A stretch of 64,000 nt of DNA from a virus. Where the stretch lies: the IMG/VR virus record IMGVR_UViG_3300012271_000005, positions 61,430 to 125,429 of that record; one strand, written 5' to 3'. Position 1 is the first letter of the stretch. Each line of letters begins with the position of its first letter. Under the pieces are notes generated by a model. It saw only the letters and a list, made by a program, of their open reading frames with translations. It had not been told where the DNA came from and did no database searches. A program made the translations under genes and the position numbers. This document shows positions 34,111 to 41,825 of this stretch, in pieces.

Positions 34111-34567
34111 GGTAGTCGTCCGTACGGTCGTCCACGAAGGGAGAGTCCACGAAGGTCACCTTGGGCGGCGAAGGACGGAGGACGTCCTCAGCGCGTGCGA
34201 GGCTAAAGGGCATCGTGGAGGCTGAGTCCGCCTGTGGAAGCGAGATCTGAGGTACCAGCGCAGCAGTGGGCGCAGCAGTGGGCGCCGCAGCGGGAGCTGC
34301 TGGACCAAAGATGGGCGTGGCCTGTGATCCACGGGCTCCCAGTCGACCTCGCATGATCTCGGCAAGAGGGCCCGAGAGCTTCTTGCCGAAGTTGTAGGCG
34401 AAGAGGACGAGCAGGATGTCGAACATCGTGTTCGGCACCGCCTTGGTGGCGGCCCAGAACCAGATGTGGGCTCCAAACACGACCCAGCACATGAGGCGGC
34501 CCATGCTCAACTCGTTATTCTCAATGAGGACGGCGCCCCACTTGACGGCTTTGATACGGTCCCACAT
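34103..34567 (-). CDS. Holin-like membrane protein
   Basis: A 154-aa protein. The ATG at 34565-34567 follows AGGAGAG. Two hydrophobic segments lie near residues 25-43 (LMCWVVFGAHIWFWAATKA) and 47-62 (TMFDILLVLFAYNFGK), followed by a Pro/Ala-rich linker (AAPTAAPTAA). The two-helix, short-loop design with a charged tail is typical of phage holins, but no specific family is recognised. It lies directly downstream of the histidine kinase gene. Confidence 0.5.
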   Translation of the reverse strand: MWDRIKAVKWGAVLIENNELSMGRLMCWVVFGAHIWFWAATKAVPNTMFDILLVLFAYNFGKKLSGPLAEIMRGRLGARGSQATPIFGPAAPAAAPTAAPTAALVPQISLPQADSASTMPFSLARAEDVLRPSPPKVTFVDSPFVDDRTDDYHE

Positions 34568-34569
34568 GG

Positions 34570-35739
34570 TCAACTCTCCTCAGTATGATAGGGTAAGTGC
34601 AGGTGCAAGGTCGTACCCTCTCCAACGGTGCTCTCCGCGTCGATAGTACCACCTGCACTGCGCACAAAGTGATAAACGAAGTACAACCCCAGACCCGAGC
34701 CTGTATCCACGTCTCGCGTGGTGAAATACGGAGTGAAGACTTGCTTGAGCGTGTTGGCGTCCATGCCACACCCGTTGTCCGTAAAGCTCAGGACGATGCA
34801 GTTCGGGTGGTGGGGCTTGTTACACATGTGCGTAAGGATGCGTATGGACGCCTCCTCTTCCAGGCCCTTGGTGGCACGCATGGCGTTGTCGAACAGGTTG
34901 GTCAAGACTTGGGAGAATCGGGGCCCGGACATCTCAATGAGCTTGTCTTGAGCGAGGTCATTCTCCATCGAGAACACCCCCACATAGCGCTTGGTGGGCT
35001 CCACGAAGCTCATTGTCTGCACGTAGTTGTTGAGCGCATGTCCCAGATCAAGGAAAGCCCCCTGGGGAGCCGTCAGCTCACGCATGGGAGCGGTCATGTC
35101 GTTGAGGATCTGTGACATTCGCAGGAGCGCCGTCCGGGTGCCCTCAAGAGAGGTAGAGAGGTCGACGTCTTCGGACTCCGAGGAGATCTCCAGGAGGTCA
35201 AGGTATCCGCGAGCGGTAGCCAGAGGCGTCTTTAGCTCGTGGTTGAGACCGAAGAGCATGATCTGAAGCCTCTCCGCCCACTTGTGCTCCTCCTCTGCCA
35301 GGATCACGGCGTGTGTCGCCGCTACCTCGATGAATATGATCAGTGTCGCCCCAAACGCATCATGCCGATAGAAGCGTACGAGATGCTCATCGGAGCGTCC
35401 CTTGAGGTAGAGACCTTTAATGAGCATCGGCTGGCGGAACTCCCCCAGGGCAAAGAGGGTGTCCAGGAGGGTATGGCAATCCTCCCGCACAAAGTCGTAC
35501 AGGGAGCAGTACCCAAGCTCGTCCAGGGTGAGACCTACGTACTCCAGGGCCGGGGGGTTGGCGTGGAGGAGGTCTGCGTTGAAGTCGGTCTGGAAAATGA
35601 CGGAGACGTTCTCATAGTAGCTGGCGAGACTTGCAACCACCTCCACGCCCTCGGAGAGATGACGATCCTCAGGCGGCCTTCGCCACATGCCTCGCCACTT
35701 CTTCCAGAAACGACCGAGCTGCGAAATGGTCTTTCTCAT
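34570..35739 (-). CDS. Soluble PAS-containing histidine kinase
   Basis: A 389-aa sensor kinase. Residues ~45-140 form a PAS-like sensor (VIFQTDFNADLLHANPPA, LDELGYCSLYDFV). The HisKA box is NHELKTPLA with phospho-acceptor H167. The ATPase domain is complete: N box NLFDNA (281-286), G1 DNGCG (321-325), F box VFTPYFTT (334-341) and G2 GSGLGLYF (347-354). No transmembrane segment is present, so it senses a cytoplasmic cue or binds a membrane partner. The frame overlaps the regulator gene upstream by 71 nt; a second ATG at 35688 would reduce that to about 20 nt. Either way the two are coupled. Confidence 0.93.
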   Translation of the reverse strand: MRKTISQLGRFWKKWRGMWRRPPEDRHLSEGVEVVASLASYYENVSVIFQTDFNADLLHANPPALEYVGLTLDELGYCSLYDFVREDCHTLLDTLFALGEFRQPMLIKGLYLKGRSDEHLVRFYRHDAFGATLIIFIEVAATHAVILAEEEHKWAERLQIMLFGLNHELKTPLATARGYLDLLEISSESEDVDLSTSLEGTRTALLRMSQILNDMTAPMRELTAPQGAFLDLGHALNNYVQTMSFVEPTKRYVGVFSMENDLAQDKLIEMSGPRFSQVLTNLFDNAMRATKGLEEEASIRILTHMCNKPHHPNCIVLSFTDNGCGMDANTLKQVFTPYFTTRDVDTGSGLGLYFVYHFVRSAGGTIDAESTVGEGTTLHLHLPYHTEES

Positions 35740-36049
35740 AGATCCGCTCTCCCGTGGCCGAGGCGGCCCGATACTCAGGGCTTTGGGGGTGACACCCGGT
35801 CAAGAATATGACCGGGCACGTATGGCCCTCTTCCCGTAGCCAATGGTAAAACTCCACTCCTCCAGTGCCGTTGATGATCAGATCAATGACCACGCAGTCC
35901 GGGTCGTTCCCCGCTTCGGAGAGGCTCTCCTTGGCCAGTCTGATGGCGTGCGCCTTCTCAGTGCACACCTCCACGTCGTAACGCAGGGAGAGGATGGACT
36001 TGAGCATGCTCGCCATCTCGGTATCGTCTTCGATTACCAGGACCTTCAT
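35669..36049 (-). CDS. Receiver-only response regulator
   Basis: A 126-aa CheY-like receiver. The acidic pocket is E7-D8-D9, the phospho-acceptor D56 (VVIDLI), the switch Thr T84 (IFLTG) and the conserved Lys K106 (YEKDH). No output domain is present, so it must act by protein-protein contact or as a phosphate relay. The gene overlaps the histidine kinase gene, forming a cognate pair inside a cassette of membrane proteins. Confidence 0.93.
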   Translation of the reverse strand: MKVLVIEDDTEMASMLKSILSLRYDVEVCTEKAHAIRLAKESLSEAGNDPDCVVIDLIINGTGGVEFYHWLREEGHTCPVIFLTGCHPQSPEYRAASATGERIYEKDHFAARSFLEEVARHVAKAA

Positions 36050-36053
36050 AAGA

Positions 36054-36494
36054 TCACTTCTCTCTCTGGGGACCCTGCACAGGAAGTGCAGGCTCTTGGT
36101 CGTTAGTCTTGCTCTCCACCTTCTGAGTCGCAGCGGCCGTCTGGAGGTCCACCGTCTTCATGAAGTAGGTCGTAAGGCTGCCGACCAGGAGCAGGATGAT
36201 GGGCCATAACCACTTCATGGTCTTGATGGAGCCGTTGATCTGCTGCAAGGTCGCCGTGTTTGCCATGACGAGCTTGGTGATCTCCTTGCGGTCCTCAATG
36301 TCTTGCTCCAGGGTCTGCTCGACCGACTGGAGCTTGAGCGTCATCTGAGACTGGTTCTCGGAGACCTCCTCAAGACCGGACCCGAACGACTCAAAGCGCT
36401 TGAAGATCTGATCGTCACGTGTCTTACGGACGGACCTCTCCGCCGTAAGGCGCTCTTCGAGACGTGTGAGCCTCTCCCTTCCCTCTTCATTCAT
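36054..36494 (-). CDS. Coiled-coil membrane protein, XhlA-like
   Basis: A 146-aa protein. A long coiled coil (about residues 5-88, LTRLEERLTAERSVRKTRDD and onward) is followed by one transmembrane helix at about 93-112 (MKWLWPIILLLVGSLTTYFM) and a polar tail. This arrangement matches haemolysin XhlA-type proteins that accompany holins. The ATG overlaps the upstream stop (ATGA), so translation is coupled. Its position starts the membrane cassette. Confidence 0.6.
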   Translation of the reverse strand: MNEEGRERLTRLEERLTAERSVRKTRDDQIFKRFESFGSGLEEVSENQSQMTLKLQSVEQTLEQDIEDRKEITKLVMANTATLQQINGSIKTMKWLWPIILLLVGSLTTYFMKTVDLQTAAATQKVESKTNDQEPALPVQGPQREK

Positions 36495-36664
36495 TTGGGG
36501 CCCCCTTCGCGTCGCAACAGGGTGCGAGCTTGGTCGGTTTGGTGTCGGATCTCATCCGTCATACCTTCCTTGACTGCCCTCGTCTTCAAGTATACCAAAC
36601 GACCTTTGGCCCATTCTACTGCGCGAGTACCTCTCAAATCAGTGGCACGGAGCTTCCTTGACAT
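36491..36664 (-). CDS. Small basic protein (57 aa)
   Basis: The ATG (36662-36664) follows a consensus AAAGGAGG ribosome site. The product is 57 aa, basic and helical (RKLRATDLRGTRAVEWAKGR, TDQARTLLRREGG). It overlaps the next gene in an ATGA junction. The function is unknown; it may be a small regulatory or lysis-accessory protein. The frame is below 60 codons. Confidence 0.65.
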   Translation of the reverse strand: MSRKLRATDLRGTRAVEWAKGRLVYLKTRAVKEGMTDEIRHQTDQARTLLRREGGPK

Positions 36665-36694
36665 GGGGCCCTCCTTTACGGTACCCCCAAGATG

Positions 36695-39600
36695 TCAGGG
36701 GCAATCCGGGTCGATTCCCGGCGTCAGAGGATCACGAGTATCCGCGACCTCAATATCATCAGGCCGGGGGAGACGTCGCCCTCCCTGAACCAAGGGTCGA
36801 CCCTCGATTCGGTACCGGTCGACGGCGTTGCTGCCCTCTCCCAGACCTGTCGGGTGGGTCTGTAGTACCAAATCCATAAACTCATTAGTGAGGGCCCCGG
36901 ACGTGTCAAGCTCCTTGCCCAAACGCAGGCCCGTAGCGATCACGAGCTGAAGCTCGTCACCATAGCTGACCTGCCTCTCACTGGTCGTGACGCTCTGCTT
37001 CTGAACACGCACGAGCAGCGCAACCCCCAGGAGGGCTCCGCCGTGCATTGAGAGGTCCTCAGGGCGAGGCGAAGCGAGGTATCCAAGGTCCTTGGAGACG
37101 CGTGGGCCCGAGAGCGTCATTGCGCCTCCAGGGTTACGACCACTGGCTACCGTCGCCGTGCCGCCACGGTAGGTGCGGTAGAGCAGGAAGTTCGGGTCGT
37201 ACCCAGTAAGGGCTGCCGAGCCCGCCGCCGTACCATCCGAGAGCAGCAACGCTCCGTCAAGCCACGTCTTCGAGAGCGCGCGGTCGTAGCGGTAATCACC
37301 CGGCACGTCCAGAGATACGCCAGGAGTGAAGAAGCGCTCGGCAGATCGCCCGAGACCCTCTCCGAGGAAGTGTGCGTCCGAAGCGAGGATACCCAGGGGC
37401 AACCGCTCGGTAGCTCCCAGCATCTGCGCTCCCACGTAGCGGGCGATGGTCACTCCTCCAGCCGGAGCCGGGTGAGCACGAACCTTGGACGGGATCGGGG
37501 CGTCCGCAGCAGACGTGTAGGGGTAGGCGGCCAGCGAAAGGTAGCCCACGTCCGTGTAGCTTCCCGAGACCACCGGGCCCGAGAGCGCCCCGGTTCCCAG
37601 CGTCGTGACGAAGGGGAAAGAGGCTACGATCTCCACAACCCCAGGGTTCTCCACGCGCGCTTGAGATGGGTCCTCAAAGGGCTGCCCAAGCTGCGTGATC
37701 TGCGTGGGGTTCTCCGAGGTACGCTTGGGCACGTAGTCAAGCAGCTCCACGCTGCCCGTGTCCGTGGTCGAGATGGGCATGGTGCCGTAGATAGCTCCCT
37801 GGTAGGGGATACGCGTGGAGACGACCGAGATCTGGTCTCCCGCCTCGGCAGGTCCCGGTACGAAGAGCTGGTAGCTCCTGTCCGCTGTGCCTGCACCTGC
37901 CAAGCGATGCACGCGCGTGTAGTCCTGCGTCCAGTCGTCGAAGAAGAAGGCCGCGAACTCGAAGACGAGCGGGCTGTCCACCAGCTCTCCTCCCAGGTAG
38001 GACATGTCCAGGACGTCCTCCGGGATCACGAAGGTGTTGTTCTGCGTGATGATGAAGCTGCGGCGCTCTCCGTCCTCGCGCAAGAGGTTGTCACGCCCCA
38101 CGCCCGAGTCCGTACGGAACGGCGCTGCGGCCGTGTCCGAGAAGTTGGAGACGCCGGGGCTGTCCGTGTAGAAGTCCTCCTGCCTGTAGACGGCGAAGAG
38201 GCGCGCGATGCCGTAGTTGGCCGGGATCTCAATACCCCGCACTCCACCCGCATTGTAGTAGCGACACGCGAGCGCGTTGACACCACCAGGGCCTCCGCCC
38301 ACGCCGGAGAGGTCGGGGTAGGTCCCGAAGTCTCCCAGGGTCAGGTTGAGCGGATCATAGACCGCCACGACCCGCTGCTGAATGAACGGGGCGTTGACCG
38401 ACTGCGAGCCGGAGAGGAACAGGTGGTTGATGCCGTACGCAGGAGCGGTCGATGTGGCCGTTCCTGCGGCGCGTGAGCGTACGAAGGGCACATCATGGCG
38501 TCCCAGTGCCCCTCGAAGCTCGCGAGGCACCAGAAGCGAATCTGAGCCCGGTGTGAGATTGAACAGGCCGGTCACGTCCGAGTAGCTGCGCGCCGAGGGG
38601 ACCGGCTGTGGGTCCATGCGTGCCGAGATGTTACGCATCGGCTGGTAGATCAGCGTCTTCGAGCCGGGATCAACATAGGCCTCTCCCCATACCGTCTCGG
38701 GCGTCTCAGGCTCACGAAGCGAACGCACAGGAGTTTGAGCGTTGCGCAGGTGCGGGTACGACTCGCCGGGGAGCACGTTGGAGCGTCGAATGTTCGCGGT
38801 CGGGCTCGCTGCTTGGTTCGCGAACGTGTTCTCGCGCACGAAGAGTGACGGGGTGGCCGCGTCAAGGTCAACGTAGAGGCTGACCTCCGGAGAACGCGCC
38901 AGACCCTGGACCGGATGGTAGAGCAGGTCATGCGAGAGGTAGAGGGCCGAGTCGGTCGCGGCCGTACGGCCCGACGCCAGCGCGATGAACAGGCTGTCGT
39001 CAGTCTCCGAGCACTGCTCCAGGTAGAGACCCCAGGTACGGTTGGTCGTGCCGCCCGTATCAAAGCCGGGTGCTCCGCCGTCCGGGGTCTGAACCACAAG
39101 AGCACCTCCCGCCACGTGCCCTACGACCCGGAACGCGCCGTGGTTGAGGGGACGCGTCGAGGTAGGGTCAGTGCCGGGAGTGAGCAGCAAGAAGGCCCCC
39201 GCCTCCAGGATGGCGTCAATGTCTGCGCTAAAGTCCAGGCTCACGTCTACCGTGCCCCCTGCCGGACCTTGAATCGACGTGGCCGAGTTGGCGAACGTGA
39301 TCGCGGTCGTACCCGAAGACGCGACCGAGAGGCCGTCAAGAGGCGTACCCAGGACCACGAAGTCTGGATCAACGTCGCCGCTGCTGGTCGAGTACGCGTC
39401 CCGACGATCAGGGTCCGCGCTATCCGGGTCCGTGTCCCCGTACCATACGCGCACGGGCGCGTGCGTGGTCCCGTCGTACTCGTAGGGATGGACGAATCGG
39501 ACCTTCTGGTCGTTGACCGACGCGAACGTGTTGCGGTACTGGTCCAGTGCGATGGCGACCACATCACGAGGGTTCCAGTTCTCGGCCGCCGCCGAATCCT

Positions 39601-41119
39601 GACGGAAGATGTCCACCGTCGGGTTGAAGGGGAGGTCCGAAGAGTTCTGAGTCGACCCGTTCGATCCCAGGACGACCAAGTTGTCCGGCTGGAGCACGCA
39701 CGCATCCGAGAACACGCGACGGAACCCGTCAGGAGCGTCCCCCTTGATCTGGAAATCAGGAGCGACGGCAGAGCCTCCGAGGTAGTCCACCTGGAAATGG
39801 CGCGTCCCCTTCACGCCTGCTGAGGAGCGCTTCCAGGTCGTCTGCATCTCTCCCTTGAGAACGCGGCCGAGGTTGTGCTTGAGGAGCCCGTCAAAGTCGA
39901 CCGGGCCCATGCCCACGACGTGTCGGAGATCGTGGATGTCGTCGGCCACGACCTGATCGCTGAACAGGCCCAGAGGGTGTCCAGTGACGTGGAGAATCTG
40001 TGCTCCGATGGCATGGTTCGTAGCCACGGTCCCACGGTCACCGCGCGTCGCCAGGGTCAGCGTGTTGCCTACATAAGACGTGTAGGCCATGACCTCGCCA
40101 TCAACCTTGATCAGACCTCCGCCCGAGTTGAACGTCGTAGAGGACGCCACGGTGTCCACGCTCAAGGAGAGGTCAGTGGGTCCAACAGCTCCCGTCAGCG
40201 TGATCGTGGGGAGCACGCGCGCCTGAGTACGGTCACTGGCAGAGGGATTACGGTTGACCGCACCCGCCTGTGCCAGGGCTGACCAGTTCGCCGTCGAGCG
40301 GCGGAAGACGAAACACAGGGGGATGGCGTAGACGTAGCCGTCCACGGTGCCAAGGAGCCCGTTGCTTCCATCGCCATCACCCGCGCGCCAGAGGCCTGCA
40401 TCGCCCAGCGTGTCACACTGGTTGGTGAACGTGTAGAGAGCGTTGGCCGAAGCCGTGGGCACGTCCAGCGTGCCTTGAGCTTTGATCTGCGCGTTGAAAC
40501 CGAAGGGGTTGAGCGTCGGGTTCACGGCAGAGACAACACGCAAGCGGTACTGGATCTGTACGCGCTCCGTGGTCTCAATCCCGATGGCCGGGTCGAGGAA
40601 GTCCTGTACGGGGTTGGTGCCTCCGTACTCGACGTTGCCGTAACGCCAGACCGTATCCACGCCGGGCTTTGAGGCCGTGCCTGAGGGAGCGATCTGCGCC
40701 TTCCACACCTCCAGGAATACGAAGTTGACGTCTGCGTCGGTGGTCGTGGCCTGAGGAGGCGGGAGCGTGATCGCGTTACGCGTGCCGACGTTCCCTGTCC
40801 CGATCACGGGAATCATCCAGCCGTTGACGTGGGCCCAGATGATGTCTCCGTCGTCCCCGGAGGTCTCCTTGCCCAGCCAGAACAGGTTCGAGGCCTGCGT
40901 GGACGTCTCGAAGTCGTCTGCGGCTCGGATAGGGTCCCCGATGAACCCGGAGGGGATGTTGGCCTTGATGAGCGCGCGGCGAGCCTCTTCGCTGATCTGA
41001 GAGAGCAGGTTCAGCTCCGAATCCAGCGGCGGCCGGTTCTTCTGAAAGACCGGCGAGAGGAAGTTGCGAGCCTGCGCGGTCAACGTGCGGGAGACGCCTT
41101 CTCCAAGAAAATCGGTCAT
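36695..41119 (-). CDS. Giant tail-fibre/virion protein
   Basis: A 1474-aa protein. The N-terminal ~330 residues share an ordered set of motifs with the protein at 48174-50750: SGF-(I/L)-(G/T)-G, FLEVWKAQ versus YLEVWRAV, ETTERVQIQYRL versus ETTRRVQIQYRI, GDAGLWRAGDGD, and GT(V/T)DGYVYAIP versus YSIP. This is probably a virion-attachment domain, with different C-terminal parts for receptor or structural roles. The rest is low in Cys and Lys and rich in Thr, Gly and Asp strands, as in fibre shafts. It is the last gene of the tail operon. Confidence 0.75.
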   Translation of the reverse strand: MTDFLGEGVSRTLTAQARNFLSPVFQKNRPPLDSELNLLSQISEEARRALIKANIPSGFIGDPIRAADDFETSTQASNLFWLGKETSGDDGDIIWAHVNGWMIPVIGTGNVGTRNAITLPPPQATTTDADVNFVFLEVWKAQIAPSGTASKPGVDTVWRYGNVEYGGTNPVQDFLDPAIGIETTERVQIQYRLRVVSAVNPTLNPFGFNAQIKAQGTLDVPTASANALYTFTNQCDTLGDAGLWRAGDGDGSNGLLGTVDGYVYAIPLCFVFRRSTANWSALAQAGAVNRNPSASDRTQARVLPTITLTGAVGPTDLSLSVDTVASSTTFNSGGGLIKVDGEVMAYTSYVGNTLTLATRGDRGTVATNHAIGAQILHVTGHPLGLFSDQVVADDIHDLRHVVGMGPVDFDGLLKHNLGRVLKGEMQTTWKRSSAGVKGTRHFQVDYLGGSAVAPDFQIKGDAPDGFRRVFSDACVLQPDNLVVLGSNGSTQNSSDLPFNPTVDIFRQDSAAAENWNPRDVVAIALDQYRNTFASVNDQKVRFVHPYEYDGTTHAPVRVWYGDTDPDSADPDRRDAYSTSSGDVDPDFVVLGTPLDGLSVASSGTTAITFANSATSIQGPAGGTVDVSLDFSADIDAILEAGAFLLLTPGTDPTSTRPLNHGAFRVVGHVAGGALVVQTPDGGAPGFDTGGTTNRTWGLYLEQCSETDDSLFIALASGRTAATDSALYLSHDLLYHPVQGLARSPEVSLYVDLDAATPSLFVRENTFANQAASPTANIRRSNVLPGESYPHLRNAQTPVRSLREPETPETVWGEAYVDPGSKTLIYQPMRNISARMDPQPVPSARSYSDVTGLFNLTPGSDSLLVPRELRGALGRHDVPFVRSRAAGTATSTAPAYGINHLFLSGSQSVNAPFIQQRVVAVYDPLNLTLGDFGTYPDLSGVGGGPGGVNALACRYYNAGGVRGIEIPANYGIARLFAVYRQEDFYTDSPGVSNFSDTAAAPFRTDSGVGRDNLLREDGERRSFIITQNNTFVIPEDVLDMSYLGGELVDSPLVFEFAAFFFDDWTQDYTRVHRLAGAGTADRSYQLFVPGPAEAGDQISVVSTRIPYQGAIYGTMPISTTDTGSVELLDYVPKRTSENPTQITQLGQPFEDPSQARVENPGVVEIVASFPFVTTLGTGALSGPVVSGSYTDVGYLSLAAYPYTSAADAPIPSKVRAHPAPAGGVTIARYVGAQMLGATERLPLGILASDAHFLGEGLGRSAERFFTPGVSLDVPGDYRYDRALSKTWLDGALLLSDGTAAGSAALTGYDPNFLLYRTYRGGTATVASGRNPGGAMTLSGPRVSKDLGYLASPRPEDLSMHGGALLGVALLVRVQKQSVTTSERQVSYGDELQLVIATGLRLGKELDTSGALTNEFMDLVLQTHPTGLGEGSNAVDRYRIEGRPLVQGGRRLPRPDDIEVADTRDPLTPGIDPDCP

Positions 41120-41162
41120 GATCGGGTGCTCACTCTAGTGTGTAAGGGCCGTCGCCCCTACC

Positions 41163-41789
41163 TCAGTAGAGGAGGGCGAGCGACCCGATGTAATAGCGCT
41201 GGCCGGGCGTGCTGTTCTCAAAGCGTACTCGGAGCTGATTGCCGGACCCCGCGAGTAGCTCAGGGGTCAGGTGTGTCACCTGAGTATACGTCGCGCCATC
41301 ATCATTGGATACAAAAACATCAACAAGGTCTGGCTCGACTCGCTGATAGACCACCTCGGAGGTGCGCGTGCCCGTTCGCGTGAGCGTGTACAGATCCCAG
41401 TACACCGCGAAGTCCTCGAAGAGGCCGTCCGCCGAGACGTCAATCGTATCCGTCTGCAAGCGTCCGTTCTGCGCCCCTACTGGATCATAAGCCGCCAGGA
41501 ATGCCCTGTAGACACCAACACCTCCCATGATGTCCGGGTCCGTGAGGTCCCAGACGCCGGCCGTATCCAGCTCATCGAAGAAGATGTTGGTGTAGCGAGG
41601 CGCGAGCGCCAGCAACGCCGCGAACTTCTGATCTCTCAGCTCATCGGAGTCAAAAGGGACCACCGACTCGTCGATAGAGAGGTCGTCCGGGACGTCAACC
41701 ACACGAAAGCCCTGGACAGATACGCCCGTGAGGCGGGAGTAGCTGGCCTTGATTTGAGAGGTCGCGCGGTCAAGCAGGTAGAACGGCAT
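41163..41789 (-). CDS. Structural protein of the tail-fibre operon
   Basis: A 208-aa protein starting at the ATG at 41787-41789 (an alternative GTG lies three codons upstream). It is strand-rich with a C-terminal RVRFENSTPGQRYYIGSLALLY that resembles a beta-sandwich tip domain. It lies between two giant fibre genes and is probably a connector or chaperone-like virion component. Confidence 0.6.
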   Translation of the reverse strand: MPFYLLDRATSQIKASYSRLTGVSVQGFRVVDVPDDLSIDESVVPFDSDELRDQKFAALLALAPRYTNIFFDELDTAGVWDLTDPDIMGGVGVYRAFLAAYDPVGAQNGRLQTDTIDVSADGLFEDFAVYWDLYTLTRTGTRTSEVVYQRVEPDLVDVFVSNDDGATYTQVTHLTPELLAGSGNQLRVRFENSTPGQRYYIGSLALLY

Positions 41790-41825
41790 GGCAATCACAC
41801 CCTGTAGAAAGAGGAGAAGGAACGA

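Noticed and set aside
36690-36735. A tRNA T-arm-like sequence (CCGGGTCGATTCCCGG)
   Set aside because: No acceptor, D-arm or anticodon arm fits around it, and it lies at the end of a coding frame. No tRNA gene was found anywhere in the window.
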